This document shows positions 15,963-23,563 of a DNA stretch of 32,656 bases, in pieces (the first letter of the stretch is position 1; each line of letters starts with the position of its first letter). The notes beneath the pieces are model-generated. The model made no database searches and was not told where the DNA came from. It saw nothing but the letters and a program-made list of their open reading frames with translations. Position numbers and translations under genes: made by a program. Origin of the DNA: an uncultured Bacteroidales bacterium (lineage in GTDB: Bacteria; Bacteroidota; Bacteroidia; Bacteroidales; FEN-979). Where the stretch lies: assembly GCA_903916595.1 (NCBI GenBank), contig CAIWXI010000021.1, forward strand, positions 1-32,656. The letters are read 5' to 3'.

Positions 15963-16873
15963 GGTTTTTTCAATGCCCCGATAATATCGCGGGCCGCGGC
16001 AATGTTGTGACGGTCGAGGTATTCATTGATGCCTTCAACGATTTTAGGCGCTACCATGGGATCGATAAAGTTTGCAGTGCCTACCTGGATTACTGATGCC
16101 CCTGCCAGCATGAATTCGATAGCATCCGTGGCATTCATGATACCGCCTAAGCCCACGATGGGAATTTTTACTGCATTGTATACCTGCCAAACCATACGAA
16201 GAGCTACGGGTTTGATCGCCGGGCCTGATAAACCGCCGGTAGTAGTCGCAATGACAGGCTTCTGAGTTTCTGCATTGATGGCCATTCCCAGAAGGGTATT
16301 GATCAGGGTCAGCACATCGGCACCCCCGTCAACGACAGCCTTTGCCATTTCGGTGATGCTGGTAACGTTGGGTGAAAGTTTCACCATGAGTACTTTTTTA
16401 TACACATCGCGCACAGCCCGTGTGACTTCGGTTGCAGTGGATGGGACAACTCCAAACGCCATCCCTCCTTCCTTCACGTTGGGGCAGGAGATGTTCAACT
16501 CTATTGCAGGAATACCTTCCAGTTCGTTGATCCTTGAAGCGACTTCCACGTATTCTTCAATGGTTGAACCGGAAACATTGACGATGATTTGTGTGTCGAA
16601 GTTTTTTAAACGGGGGTAGATATGCTTGCAGAAATGGTCAACCCCTTTGTTTTGCAGCCCCACAGAATTGAGCATTCCGGAAGCCGTTTCAGCCATTCTG
16701 GGAGTTTTATTCCCATCTCGGTTAGAACCGGTGACTGCTTTCACGAAGATACCTCCAAGCAGGCCGAGGTCGTAAAAATCTTTGAACTCTTCGCCGTAAC
16801 CGAAGCAGCCGGAAGCAGTGCTAACTGGGTTCTTGAAATCGATTCCGGCGATATTTATGGATAGATCAGACAT
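15959..16873 (-). CDS. pyrD: Dihydroorotate dehydrogenase B, catalytic subunit
   Basis: Oxidises dihydroorotate to orotate in pyrimidine synthesis. The 304 residues match class 1B enzymes. The FMN site is seen in [16 protein letters not shown] and [15 protein letters not shown], the active-site cysteine in [13 protein letters not shown], and further family motifs in MVKLSPNVT and [13 protein letters not shown]. Class 1B works as a complex with the PyrK flavin/iron-sulfur subunit, which is the next gene upstream. The two genes are separated by 164 bases holding an octamer and a heptamer repeat array; the reading frame is intact. Confidence 0.97.
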   Translation of the reverse strand: MSDLSINIAGIDFKNPVSTASGCFGYGEEFKDFYDLGLLGGIFVKAVTGSNRDGNKTPRMAETASGMLNSVGLQNKGVDHFCKHIYPRLKNFDTQIIVNVSGSTIEEYVEVASRINELEGIPAIELNISCPNVKEGGMAFGVVPSTATEVTRAVRDVYKKVLMVKLSPNVTSITEMAKAVVDGGADVLTLINTLLGMAINAETQKPVIATTTGGLSGPAIKPVALRMVWQVYNAVKIPIVGLGGIMNATDAIEFMLAGASVIQVGTANFIDPMVAPKIVEGINEYLDRHNIAAARDIIGALKKP

Positions 16874-16881
16874 GGAAGGTT

Positions 16882-16929
16882 AAATGGTGAAATGGTGAAA
16901 TGGCGAAATGGTGAAATGGCGAAATGGCG
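16882..16929 (+). repeat. Octamer array, six units of AAATGG(T/C)G
   Basis: Six consecutive 8-base units, three ending TG and three ending CG, lie directly upstream of pyrD (whose start is at 16873) on the leader side of its mRNA. It is followed within five bases by the CGTACAT array. Confidence 0.9.
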
Positions 16930-16933
16930 AAGT

Positions 16934-17038
16934 CGTTATTCGTACATCGTACATCGTACATCGTACATCGTACATCGTACATCGTACATCGTACATCGTA
17001 CATCGTACATCGTACATCGTACATCGTACATCGTAATT
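16934..17038 (+). repeat. Heptamer array with 13 perfect CGTACAT units
   Basis: Thirteen identical CGTACAT units (16941-17031) are flanked by one variant on each side, CGTTATT (16934-16940) and CGTAATT (17032-17038), giving 15 units in phase. The array ends on the last base of the pyrK stop codon region. The CGTAATT variant is the main unit of the array at 29888. The plus-strand open frame through it (YIVHRTS repeats) is a by-product and not a gene. Confidence 0.97.
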
Positions 17039-17814
17039 CATAGTTCCCATTTCAGTTTTCTCGTGTCAAACACCGGCCCTTCAAGGCATACTCTCTCGTT
17101 CCCTTTGTCGGTTGGGGTAATGCAACACAAGCAAACTCCATAGCCGCAGGCCATCATGTTTTCAAGTGAAACTTCGCAGGCAACTCCTTTCTCTTTTGCC
17201 AATTTTGCAACTGCATGCATCATGGCATCGGGGCCGCAACAACAGATCCGTTGGTAGGCGAGGGGTGAGGTAGTGAAAACACTATGTTGTGTTACAAATC
17301 CTTTTTCGCCCATGCTGCCATCGTCGGTGCTGAGAAAAACCTTGCCGTACTTCGAATATTCATCAATCTGTGACACCTCATCCGCAGTACGAAATCCAAC
17401 AAGAAAATCAGGCCTGATATTTTTCTTGTTCAGATAATCCCCCATAAACATCAGGGGCGCCACACCGGCGCCTCCGCCAACGAGCAGAACGTTTCCTGAT
17501 GAAGGAATTGAGAAGGAGTTTCCCAGGGGATAAACCAGGTTCAGGCTGTCGCCGGGTTTCAGCATTCCAAGATGCAGCGTGCCTTCGCCTCTTGCCTGAA
17601 CGAGCAGGCTGAGAGTATTTGCTGCATAATCAACGAAGTGAATTGAAAAAGGCCTCCTGAGAAAAGTGGCCGGGGAATTATGAACAAGCGCCTGCACGAA
17701 CTGACCGGGAAAAATTTCGGGCAGTGGCATAGGCGCCTGCAATTCTAAAATAAAATGACGTAAATTAAGTCTGGTGTTTCCGACAACTAAGAAATCATGC
17801 GCGAATTTTTTCAT
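17038..17814 (-). CDS. pyrK: Dihydroorotate dehydrogenase B, electron transfer subunit
   Basis: Carries electrons from the PyrD FMN to NAD+ through FAD and a [2Fe-2S] cluster. The 258 residues show the ferredoxin-reductase layout: RRPFSIH (FAD-binding RxxS-type motif), the NAD-binding VLLVGGGAGVAPLMFMG, CCGPDAMM, and a C-terminal cluster motif ACGYGVCLCC...VC with four cysteines in the PyrK spacing. It lies 20 bases downstream of the DUF5606 gene and upstream of pyrD, so the operon order is DUF5606-pyrK-pyrD with repeats inserted between the last two. Confidence 0.96.
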   Translation of the reverse strand: MKKFAHDFLVVGNTRLNLRHFILELQAPMPLPEIFPGQFVQALVHNSPATFLRRPFSIHFVDYAANTLSLLVQARGEGTLHLGMLKPGDSLNLVYPLGNSFSIPSSGNVLLVGGGAGVAPLMFMGDYLNKKNIRPDFLVGFRTADEVSQIDEYSKYGKVFLSTDDGSMGEKGFVTQHSVFTTSPLAYQRICCCGPDAMMHAVAKLAKEKGVACEVSLENMMACGYGVCLCCITPTDKGNERVCLEGPVFDTRKLKWEL

Positions 17815-17834
17815 CAGCCGACGAAATGAAAGTT

Positions 17835-18338
17835 TTAACTGGCCTCGGGTCCTGCAGTGGCTTCAGTTGACCCGCTGATTTCAGAAACAGGGGAAACAGC
17901 TTCAGGTGCAACGGGCTCGGTTTCGGCGGGCTTTTCCTCGGCAGGTTCAGTGAAATCAAGGAGATTCTGGTCAAGCAGCATATTATACCAGCTAATCATC
18001 TTGCGGATGTCTGAAATGTAAACTCTTTCCTGGTCGAAATCGGGAACCATCTCCTGAAAAAAATTCAGTAATACAGTATTGTTTGATTTCGGATCAGGGG
18101 CTGACTTCCCTTCGAGCTTTACATGGAATGCTTTCAGAATGTCTTTCAGCGGGAGATCCTCGCCTGTAGTAAACACACTGATTTCACCAAGGGAACTCAT
18201 CTTTTCATGACCAAAAGCAGGGAAACGTTTCTGATCAGTAAGACTCTCCACGATCACCGCGTTCTTGCTCTGGGAAACAACTTTGAACAAGCCACTTTTC
18301 CCGGAAATAGAGACAATTTTAGTAAAATCCATTTTCAT
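17835..18338 (-). CDS. DUF5606 family protein
   Basis: A protein of about 167 residues matching the Bacteroidota-specific DUF5606 pattern: FTKIVSISGKSGLFKVVSQSKNA at the start, then VESLTDQKRFPAFGHEKMSSL and ISVFT. The Pro/Glu/Ala-rich tail (about residues 130-167) is low in complexity and probably unstructured. Function is unknown. The open frame extends to a TTG at 18350, but that TTG overlaps the -7 box; ATG at 18338 (or 18332, MDFTK, the more typical family start) is better. It is the first gene of the pyrK-pyrD transcript. Confidence 0.85.
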   Translation of the reverse strand: MKMDFTKIVSISGKSGLFKVVSQSKNAVIVESLTDQKRFPAFGHEKMSSLGEISVFTTGEDLPLKDILKAFHVKLEGKSAPDPKSNNTVLLNFFQEMVPDFDQERVYISDIRKMISWYNMLLDQNLLDFTEPAEEKPAETEPVAPEAVSPVSEISGSTEATAGPEAS

Positions 18339-18347
18339 TATTTTGTG

Positions 18348-18378
18348 CAAATATACAATGATAAGGTCAGGTTTGCAA
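18348..18378 (-). promoter_or_regulatory. Promoter of the DUF5606-pyrK-pyrD operon
   Basis: On the minus strand a TTG (18378-18376) is followed after 20 bases by TATATTTG (18355-18348), a full match to the Bacteroidota consensus. The predicted start near 18344 gives a leader of only about 6-12 bases. The promoter abuts the stop codon of the last gas vesicle cluster gene (18379). Confidence 0.75.
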
Positions 18379-18999
18379 TTATGTAATTTCCGGGGAAGTT
18401 GCCTGACGCTGCCAGTGGTTCAGATCAATCACTTTAATGTCTTTTGGCAATCTTTTCATGATTTTGTGAGATGCACCGATGAAAAGCAACCCTGTTTCGC
18501 TCTCCCCAAGTGTTTCGGCTATCGTATGAGCAATATATCTGTCGCGCCGGATTAAGAAAAAAGGTTTTGATATTTTATATTTGAACAGCAGAATGAGCTT
18601 TAATGCTTTGTTCTTTGATTTGATGACAGATTGAAGTCCATCGTATTCAGCCTTGACCATGTTGAAATTTTCGGTCTTCATCAGTATCGCACCCCGATCA
18701 GTAAGTTTTGAGATGATTTCTGAGTTTTTACTTCCTGCACGTACACCTTCTTCAAGGATCTTCAGTGCGGCTTCCCCATCAACAAACATTCCATCCTGGT
18801 ATATTTTTAATCCCTGTACAGTGTTTTCAATATTTTGGAAACATTTTTCTATTGTATCCCAATAACCGTCTACATTATCGATGTGTTTTTGCCATTCGCT
18901 TTCTCCAAAAACGGAAACGCTGATATTTCTGAGTTCTTCAGCCATAGAACCCATATCGGCGATCGAATGAATGATGGGAACATAGATCAGCGTTCTCAT
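18379..18999 (-). CDS. Unrecognised protein at the end of the gas vesicle cluster
   Basis: A 206-residue soluble protein that I cannot place. It starts MRTLIYVPIIHSIADMGSMAEEL, has a helical middle, and ends with a segment in which RRDRYIAHTIAETL is followed by GLLFIGASHKIMKRLP. The R(D/N)..A..I...L...G..(F/V).GA.H layout recalls the C-terminal part of TraB/Tiki-type proteins, but it is too weak to assign. It follows gvpK by 24 bases on the same strand, before a strong promoter of the next operon, so it is probably the last gene of the gvp transcript. No signal peptide or membrane segment. Confidence 0.75.
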   Translation of the reverse strand: MRTLIYVPIIHSIADMGSMAEELRNISVSVFGESEWQKHIDNVDGYWDTIEKCFQNIENTVQGLKIYQDGMFVDGEAALKILEEGVRAGSKNSEIISKLTDRGAILMKTENFNMVKAEYDGLQSVIKSKNKALKLILLFKYKISKPFFLIRRDRYIAHTIAETLGESETGLLFIGASHKIMKRLPKDIKVIDLNHWQRQATSPEIT

Positions 19000-19023
19000 G
19001 ACAGATAGATTTAAAACAGGGCT

Positions 19024-19368
19024 TTACATCAGTTCACCAAGAGGGCCGAGATTGATATTCAGGTCGCGGTCGGTGAGGTTAAAGTGTTTCTTCAGCTCTT
19101 CCATTTTCATCTCTAACTTCATCAGTGTTTCGCCTAAGCGTTCGATCTCGGCTTCCGTTAGTGAGCCCCCATCGACTCTTCGCATGGCTTGCTTTTCAAC
19201 CAGTTTTCTGATCAGCTCAACCAACGTTAATACCAGTTTGGCGAGCCCTGAATCTGCATTGGCGGGGGTGAGCTTTAACCTGGATTCTTCAGGCGGGGTT
19301 ATTTTTCCGATCTCCTCAGAAAGTTCATCAAGCGATCCAGTGTTAAATAATATTTTATTTTCACTCAT
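19024..19368 (-). CDS. gvpK: Gas vesicle protein GvpK
   Basis: A 114-residue helical protein of normal GvpK length. The family core is clear: LKLTPANADSGLAKLVLTL, VELIRKLVEKQAMRRVDGG, then LTEAEIERLGETLMKLE. GvpK is required for vesicle formation in several organisms, and its exact step is not settled; roles in initiation have been proposed. It follows the GvpF/L gene by seven bases. Its place behind a GvpS-like and a GvpL-like gene resembles the L-S-K order I recall from Bacillus megaterium. Confidence 0.95.
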   Translation of the reverse strand: MSENKILFNTGSLDELSEEIGKITPPEESRLKLTPANADSGLAKLVLTLVELIRKLVEKQAMRRVDGGSLTEAEIERLGETLMKLEMKMEELKKHFNLTDRDLNINLGPLGELM

Positions 19369-19375
19369 CCGTGGT

Positions 19376-20131
19376 TTATATTAAGGTGATGTCGACAAAG
19401 CTGTAAGGAGGCCAGGGGCCGGTCAATATGAAATTAAGCCCGGGATATTTGTCTTTTAATCCTTCAATCATAGTCAACACTTCATCTTTTTTATCTTTTT
19501 CCAGCAGAAAAACGGCATCAATGATATTCTTCTCGGTTCCCATTTTTCTGTATTTATCAAATGTATTCAATTGGGCTAAAGTAAGTTTTATCTCTGCAAT
19601 GACGGAATCGACATAACTCATCAGCAATTCCTCCAGCCTGTGCTCTTTAAGCTTTTGATTCACGTAATCGAGGTATACAGAATGTTTAATTTCCAATTCG
19701 GGGTTGGAAGATTGTTTGACACTCGCCTCTGATTTTGCTCTAACCTCTGCTTTTATTTTTTCAGAATCACAAAATACTTTTAATCCGAATTCAAATTTAT
19801 CTTCAACTTTTTCAAGGTTTTGCAAGATTTCATTGTGGTTCCTTTCGAACATGTTAACAATCGCTTCGGTCGATTCCATCATAGAGCCGTATCGCATGGG
19901 CAATAGAGTGAATTGGTGAGTCAAACTTTCTATCACTCCGGCATATTCAATTGCCCGGGTACGATCGGTAGTCAGATCAACTTTTTTTATCTCACCCACA
20001 ATCGCTGCAACCGTATCAAAATGAACAGCGAACAGGGATTCACCAAAGATTCCCTTTATGCCAGCTAACAGCGGCTTTAATTTCCCGGAATTATTTTTTA
20101 CCGATAATAGAGCATAAATCAAAAATTCCAT
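19376..20131 (-). CDS. gvpF/L: GvpF/GvpL family protein, copy 1
   Basis: This 251-residue member of the GvpF/L family begins MEFLIYALLSV. It has the conserved middle HQFTLLPMRYGSMMESTEAI, FEFGLKVFCD (the GVELGLKV-type strand), and a LTGPWPPYSFVDI end that matches the family signature best of the five copies. GvpF/L proteins have two alpha/beta domains, contact GvpA and are thought to act in nucleation and assembly. It lies between the GvpS-like gene (2-base gap) and gvpK. With copy 2 it forms the GPWPP subgroup. Confidence 0.93.
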   Translation of the reverse strand: MEFLIYALLSVKNNSGKLKPLLAGIKGIFGESLFAVHFDTVAAIVGEIKKVDLTTDRTRAIEYAGVIESLTHQFTLLPMRYGSMMESTEAIVNMFERNHNEILQNLEKVEDKFEFGLKVFCDSEKIKAEVRAKSEASVKQSSNPELEIKHSVYLDYVNQKLKEHRLEELLMSYVDSVIAEIKLTLAQLNTFDKYRKMGTEKNIIDAVFLLEKDKKDEVLTMIEGLKDKYPGLNFILTGPWPPYSFVDITLI

Positions 20132-20133
20132 AC

Positions 20134-20340
20134 CTATTTCTTTATTATCGCCTGCCCGGATTTTAATTGCTCCATAGTCTCAACAGAGCTTAGCATCAGT
20201 TTTACCCCAAGGTATATCAAGTCTACATCTGCTACAGATATAACAATGTCTCCTGTAAGGATGACCCCTTTGTTCAGAACCCTGTCTAAAAGCTCAAGAA
20301 TAGTTAAATCTTTTGACCGGTCGATTACATTATCGTGCAT
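20134..20340 (-). CDS. GvpA-family minor protein, GvpS/GvpM-like
   Basis: A 68-residue protein of the GvpA/J/M/S family. It has the core LTILELLDRVLNKGVILTGD, then ISVADVDLIYLGVKLMLSSVE, with the two helices and beta hairpin that in GvpA form the vesicle wall. The GDIVISVADVDLIYL type points to the minor GvpS or GvpM-like group rather than to the wall protein; I am not sure which. Minor GvpA paralogues are thought to shape or seed the conical ends. Its start overlaps the stop of copy 2 by one base (TAATG). Confidence 0.88.
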   Translation of the reverse strand: MHDNVIDRSKDLTILELLDRVLNKGVILTGDIVISVADVDLIYLGVKLMLSSVETMEQLKSGQAIIKK

Positions 20341-21134
20341 TAGACTTTTTCTTTGATGGAAATAAAACTGAATGGGGGCCAGGGTCCGGTAAATTCAATG
20401 TCAAAACCGAAGCCGACACATTTTTCCCTGAGGAAATTGAGTGTAGCCGTGAAGTCGCTGGCTTTGTCTTTATATAACAGGAAAGAAGCATTAAGGATCA
20501 TGGTGTCGTCTCTTCCGGTAAGTTCTTTTGGAAGCAGGTTGTTAAGCATAGTGGCTTCGCTGATTTTTTTTAACTGGTTAAAATAATCCTGACCATAGCT
20601 TTTGGTAAGTCGGTTCATTTCGCTCTCGATCAGTTCTGATTTCTTTCTCCTCAATAAAAAGGCTTTGCCCGGTGAACTGGCCATGATCTGCTTTTCCAGA
20701 TCAGCTGCTTCCATGCTCAGTTCATCAATCTGCTCGATTAGCATGGTGCGGTTGAAATACATCTTAATCCCCCATTCTTCCTTGCCACTTATATATTCAA
20801 TTTTTTCGATTAATGAATCGTAATAATCTTCTAAAAATCTCAATAAACTATCCTGTGAATTATAAATAGTGCCAAAATTGAAAGGGATAACAGTGCAATC
20901 TTCCATAAGAAGGCTGATAATCCTGATATGTTCCCTCGCATACGAATCAAGCCATGCAAGATCAGTAAGATTTTTTTTAAGATTTTCTTCCGAGAATTCG
21001 CTTTCGGATACCAATCTGATTACCACGTTTAAGCCGTGGAAGGGAATATGTTGTAAGCCTGCGAACAAAGCGTTCTTACTCAGTTCCGGGGGGCTGTTTG
21101 AGATGCAGTAAACATATATCAGATCATTGATCAT
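20340..21134 (-). CDS. gvpF/L: GvpF/GvpL family protein, copy 2
   Basis: 264 residues, starting MINDLIYVYCISN. Family landmarks are TVIPFNFGTIYNSQDSL, EEWGIKMYFN and the ending FTGPWPPFSFISI. The middle (about residues 145-200) is a long charged helical arm, longer than in copy 1. It groups with copy 1 by its GPWPP ending. It is 26 bases after gvpO. Confidence 0.92.
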   Translation of the reverse strand: MINDLIYVYCISNSPPELSKNALFAGLQHIPFHGLNVVIRLVSESEFSEENLKKNLTDLAWLDSYAREHIRIISLLMEDCTVIPFNFGTIYNSQDSLLRFLEDYYDSLIEKIEYISGKEEWGIKMYFNRTMLIEQIDELSMEAADLEKQIMASSPGKAFLLRRKKSELIESEMNRLTKSYGQDYFNQLKKISEATMLNNLLPKELTGRDDTMILNASFLLYKDKASDFTATLNFLREKCVGFGFDIEFTGPWPPFSFISIKEKV

Positions 21135-21160
21135 AATGTTTGCTTCTTTGGCAGATGAAA

Positions 21161-21433
21161 TTATTGAGATGCGCTATCCATCCCTTCGAAGGAATTAAGC
21201 CGTTCAAAGGATGTAATTTCAAGTTTTCCGTCCATTTTTACTGAATAGAACAGCCTGACTTTTTTTGGCGGCAGGTTCATTGATTTTAAAAAGGAATCAT
21301 CTTCATACACTTCTGCAATTGAGTTCCAGATGTCCTGGATTTTCTCGATTTTTATGACTGTCACATCATAACAGGCAATGTTCTCTTTTAAGAACTTAAC
21401 CACTGATTTTTTAACTTCAATTATTTGGCTCAT
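21161..21433 (-). CDS. gvpO: Gas vesicle protein GvpO
   Basis: A 90-residue soluble protein that fits GvpO: the IQDIWNSIAEVYEDDSF segment (tryptophan and E-V-x-E pattern), then RLFYSVKMDGKLEITSFERL, the beta-strand end of the family. In haloarchaea and actinobacteria GvpO is needed for vesicle formation. It has a clear Shine-Dalgarno sequence, AAGGAG, eight bases before the ATG. The tail FEGMDSASQ is not typical of the family as I know it. Confidence 0.88.
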   Translation of the reverse strand: MSQIIEVKKSVVKFLKENIACYDVTVIKIEKIQDIWNSIAEVYEDDSFLKSMNLPPKKVRLFYSVKMDGKLEITSFERLNSFEGMDSASQ

Positions 21434-21481
21434 TTCTCTTTCTCCTTAATATTTATTTATCTTCAACGTGAACGCGTAACC

Positions 21482-21685
21482 CTATTTGTCTTCACGCGCT
21501 GATTTGGCCGCATTTTGTTTTTTCATATTATGCCCGCAACCAGGACAAAATTTGTAATCGAACATGAACCTCCAGGACTCTCCGCATTCTGGGCAGGTAA
21601 TGTTCAGGGCCTGACCACATTCATTACAAAATTTTTCGTTACCTCCTGTTAATTTTCCGCATTTCGGACATTTAAAAGCGCTCAT
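21482..21685 (-). CDS. Double zinc-ribbon protein
   Basis: A 67-residue protein with four CxxC pairs: Cys6/9, Cys20/23, Cys31/34 and Cys47/50, that is two zinc ribbons in tandem, followed by a basic tail (KKQNAAKSAREDK). No catalytic domain is seen, so it is likely a protein- or nucleic-acid-binding adaptor. It lies between gvpO and gvpG within the gvp operon, and its role there is unknown. It has the strongest ribosome binding site of the window, AGGAGG (21696-21691), five bases before the start codon. Confidence 0.88.
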   Translation of the reverse strand: MSAFKCPKCGKLTGGNEKFCNECGQALNITCPECGESWRFMFDYKFCPGCGHNMKKQNAAKSAREDK

Positions 21686-21690
21686 TGTTT

Positions 21691-21696
21691 CCTCCT
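21691..21696 (-). promoter_or_regulatory. Strong Shine-Dalgarno site of the zinc-ribbon gene
   Basis: AGGAGG in an AAAGGAGGAAACA-ATG context, five bases before the ATG at 21685. Consensus sites of this strength are uncommon in Bacteroidota. Related sites precede gvpO (AAGGAG, 21447-21442) and the long coiled-coil gene (AGGAGA, 31736-31731). Confidence 0.8.
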
Positions 21697-21706
21697 TTTT
21701 TTATTG

Positions 21707-21748
21707 TTATCTGCCATCTGCCATCTGATATCTGATATCTGATATCCG
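21707..21748 (-). repeat. (CAGATNN) heptamer array between gvpG and the zinc ribbon
   Basis: On the plus strand six NNATCTG units: TTATCTG, CCATCTG twice, ATATCTG twice, ATATCCG. On the gene strand they read CAGATAT, CAGATGG, CAGATAA, the same family as at 6888, 10197 and 10544. The array starts right after the gvpG stop codon. Confidence 0.93.
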
Positions 21749-21982
21749 TTAACCCTGCTTTTCTTTCCTGATTTTTTCAAGTAATTTCAGTAATTCATCC
21801 TCCCTCTGATCGTACTCTTCCTCACTGATTTCATCCATCTCAAATTTTAACTGCAGTCCCATCAGCCTTTCTTTGATTGATCCTTCATCAGACATTTCTT
21901 TTTCAATCACATCATTGATCTTCTTTCCAATAAAAATGACCCCTTTCAGTGGTGCCAGCAGTATGTCGTCGATTAAAAACAT
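21749..21982 (-). CDS. gvpG: Gas vesicle protein GvpG
   Basis: 77 residues, with the family layout: MFLIDDILLAPLKGVIFIGKKI (amphipathic start with the conserved LLAPLKG), then a helical part EISEEEYDQREDELLKLLEKI, where the EEEYDxREDELL pattern is typical. GvpG is an accessory protein required for assembly. Its start is one base after the stop of GvpF/L copy 3. Confidence 0.95.
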   Translation of the reverse strand: MFLIDDILLAPLKGVIFIGKKINDVIEKEMSDEGSIKERLMGLQLKFEMDEISEEEYDQREDELLKLLEKIRKEKQG

Positions 21983-21983
21983 C

Positions 21984-22766
21984 TTAAATGTTTTTTGTAT
22001 TAATTACAAGATTTACAAAATTGTAAGGGGGTAATGTACCTACATATTTGAATGTCATCAAAGTTCCATATTTTTCGTCCAGGTCGTTTACAGCCTTATC
22101 GAATTCGGCTTCAATACTATTTTTGATGAGAAAGGCGGCATTGAGTATCATCAGTTCCCCGTAGTTGTCATTAATTTTAAAGTCGTTGGAAAGTGGCTTC
22201 AAAATGTCAAGGATGAGGTTTTTATAATTGCCTGTCTCCGTTTTAAGCGCTTCGGCTACCATCTCACCAATTTTCATGCGTTGGTAATGGGTTTTGTCAA
22301 CAGGCAGGTTCATCAGTTTTCCCCTGAGTGTTTTGATGCTTTCGTATTTTTCCACAATGCTTTCATACATCGGTGTTTCATGCGCGAGGATCTTGAGCCC
22401 CAGCTCCTTTTTACCCTCCATCTTACTGAGAAGATCGCTGAATTTGTCATAATCATTCTCAAGGATTCTCAGGATTCCCGCATCATCGTTGTGTTCCGAA
22501 ATAGTAGAGAACCGCACAGGAAGAACAGTGAATTGTTTCATCACCTCTTCAAGTACTTTCTCGTGAGTGGTCATGTTTACTCTTCGTGCCTCATATTGAA
22601 TAATCGGTGAATTACTCACGATAGCGCTGATGTCTTTATAATTAACACCATACACCAGGTCGGCTCGCTTTCCGATCCCGATCGGGCCAAATTCAATTGC
22701 ACCGGCATGCCGGATGATGCAATAAATATACTTTCCTTCTTTTGGAGTTTCTGAATCGCTGCTCAT
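21984..22766 (-). CDS. gvpF/L: GvpF/GvpL family protein, copy 3
   Basis: 260 residues. It starts (after a short polar head) GKYIYCIIRHAGAIEFGPIGIG, the more standard GvpF/L N-terminus. Next come FTVLPVRFSTISEHND and KKELGLKILAHE in the middle, and an ending YVGTLPPYNFVNL that lacks the GPWPP of copies 1 and 2. With copies 4 and 5 it forms a second, adjacent subgroup, probably from tandem duplication. It lies upstream of gvpG with a one-base gap. Confidence 0.95.
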   Translation of the reverse strand: MSSDSETPKEGKYIYCIIRHAGAIEFGPIGIGKRADLVYGVNYKDISAIVSNSPIIQYEARRVNMTTHEKVLEEVMKQFTVLPVRFSTISEHNDDAGILRILENDYDKFSDLLSKMEGKKELGLKILAHETPMYESIVEKYESIKTLRGKLMNLPVDKTHYQRMKIGEMVAEALKTETGNYKNLILDILKPLSNDFKINDNYGELMILNAAFLIKNSIEAEFDKAVNDLDEKYGTLMTFKYVGTLPPYNFVNLVINTKNI

Positions 22767-22788
22767 AAAATGTTTTCAATATATAGTT

Positions 22789-23562
22789 TTACAATTCCCA
22801 TTTTTCAGGGAAAATTTTCAGGTCAATAAAATTAAAAATCGGCAAAGGTGCAGTATATATAAAGTCGCTCCGATCCTGGTATTTGGCGCCAAGATCAGCC
22901 ATGATGTTATCGAATTCGATTTCCCTGCCGCTATTCACCAGAAAAGCTGTATTCATGAACATTGCATCCCCGCTGGTTTTATTTAGTTTAAATTCGAATA
23001 TCGATTTACGGAATGCTTCAATGATCTTTTCTGTTTCCTCTGCCTTCTTTTCGACCAGAGCTTTGGTCACGAGGTTCCCTGCCTCGGAAATTTTCAGATT
23101 TCTTTTATCCGGGTCATTCAGTTTTTCGATTTCGGCTCTGACTTTTCTGAGTTCAGCATGATCCTTGTCGATTTCCTTGTATATAACACCCATGTTCTTC
23201 CAGTTTCCCCTTACGTTGAGTTCAACTTTATTCTCGAATTGCCTCAGCAGTTCCATGAATTCGCTGTAGCGACGGTTGAGCAGGTTCCTTATTTCGTCGG
23301 GGGTTGCCGCAATAGTGCCAAATCTGATAGGAATCACGCTTCTGAATTCCTTCATCACCACTTCGATCACTTTTTGGTGGGCCAGCATGTTTTCGGGGTT
23401 GACAACAAACCGGCTGAGTGGATGGTCACTGACAACCATGCACAAGCCATCAAAACCAATGGTGGATACCAGATCCCCCCGTCCGCCAACTCCAATAGGG
23501 CCCAAATTGATATCGTAATTTGATGCTATAATGCAATAAATGTATTTTCCGTCGCGTTGCAT
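22789..23562 (-). CDS. gvpF/L: GvpF/GvpL family protein, copy 4
   Basis: 257 residues, starting MQRDGKYIYCIIASNYDINLGPIGVGGRGD, which resembles the copy 3 start closely. The conserved middle is FRSVIPIRFGTIAATPDEI. The family's GxExGxKV strand is altered to KVELNVRGNWKN, and the ending is YTAPLPIFNFIDL. It is clearly a paralogue of copy 3 (next gene) but more divergent at the assembly-signature end. Gap to copy 5 is one base. Confidence 0.93.
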   Translation of the reverse strand: MQRDGKYIYCIIASNYDINLGPIGVGGRGDLVSTIGFDGLCMVVSDHPLSRFVVNPENMLAHQKVIEVVMKEFRSVIPIRFGTIAATPDEIRNLLNRRYSEFMELLRQFENKVELNVRGNWKNMGVIYKEIDKDHAELRKVRAEIEKLNDPDKRNLKISEAGNLVTKALVEKKAEETEKIIEAFRKSIFEFKLNKTSGDAMFMNTAFLVNSGREIEFDNIMADLGAKYQDRSDFIYTAPLPIFNFIDLKIFPEKWEL

Positions 23563-23563
23563 A

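Noticed and set aside
16934-17038. Possible CRISPR array
   Set aside because: Units are seven bases long and contiguous, with no spacers and no cas genes; it is a simple tandem repeat.
16892-17143. Plus-strand open frame with YIVHRTS heptapeptide repeats
   Set aside because: It is the translation of the octamer and CGTACAT arrays and runs into the end of pyrK on the other strand; no independent start signal.
18339-18350. TTG at 18350 as the DUF5606 start
   Set aside because: It lies on the -7 box; the family normally starts with MD followed by the IVSISGK motif, which fits 18332 or 18338.
18379-18999. TraB/PrgY family assignment
   Set aside because: Only one short C-terminal segment is similar, and the family's other motifs are not seen; left unassigned.
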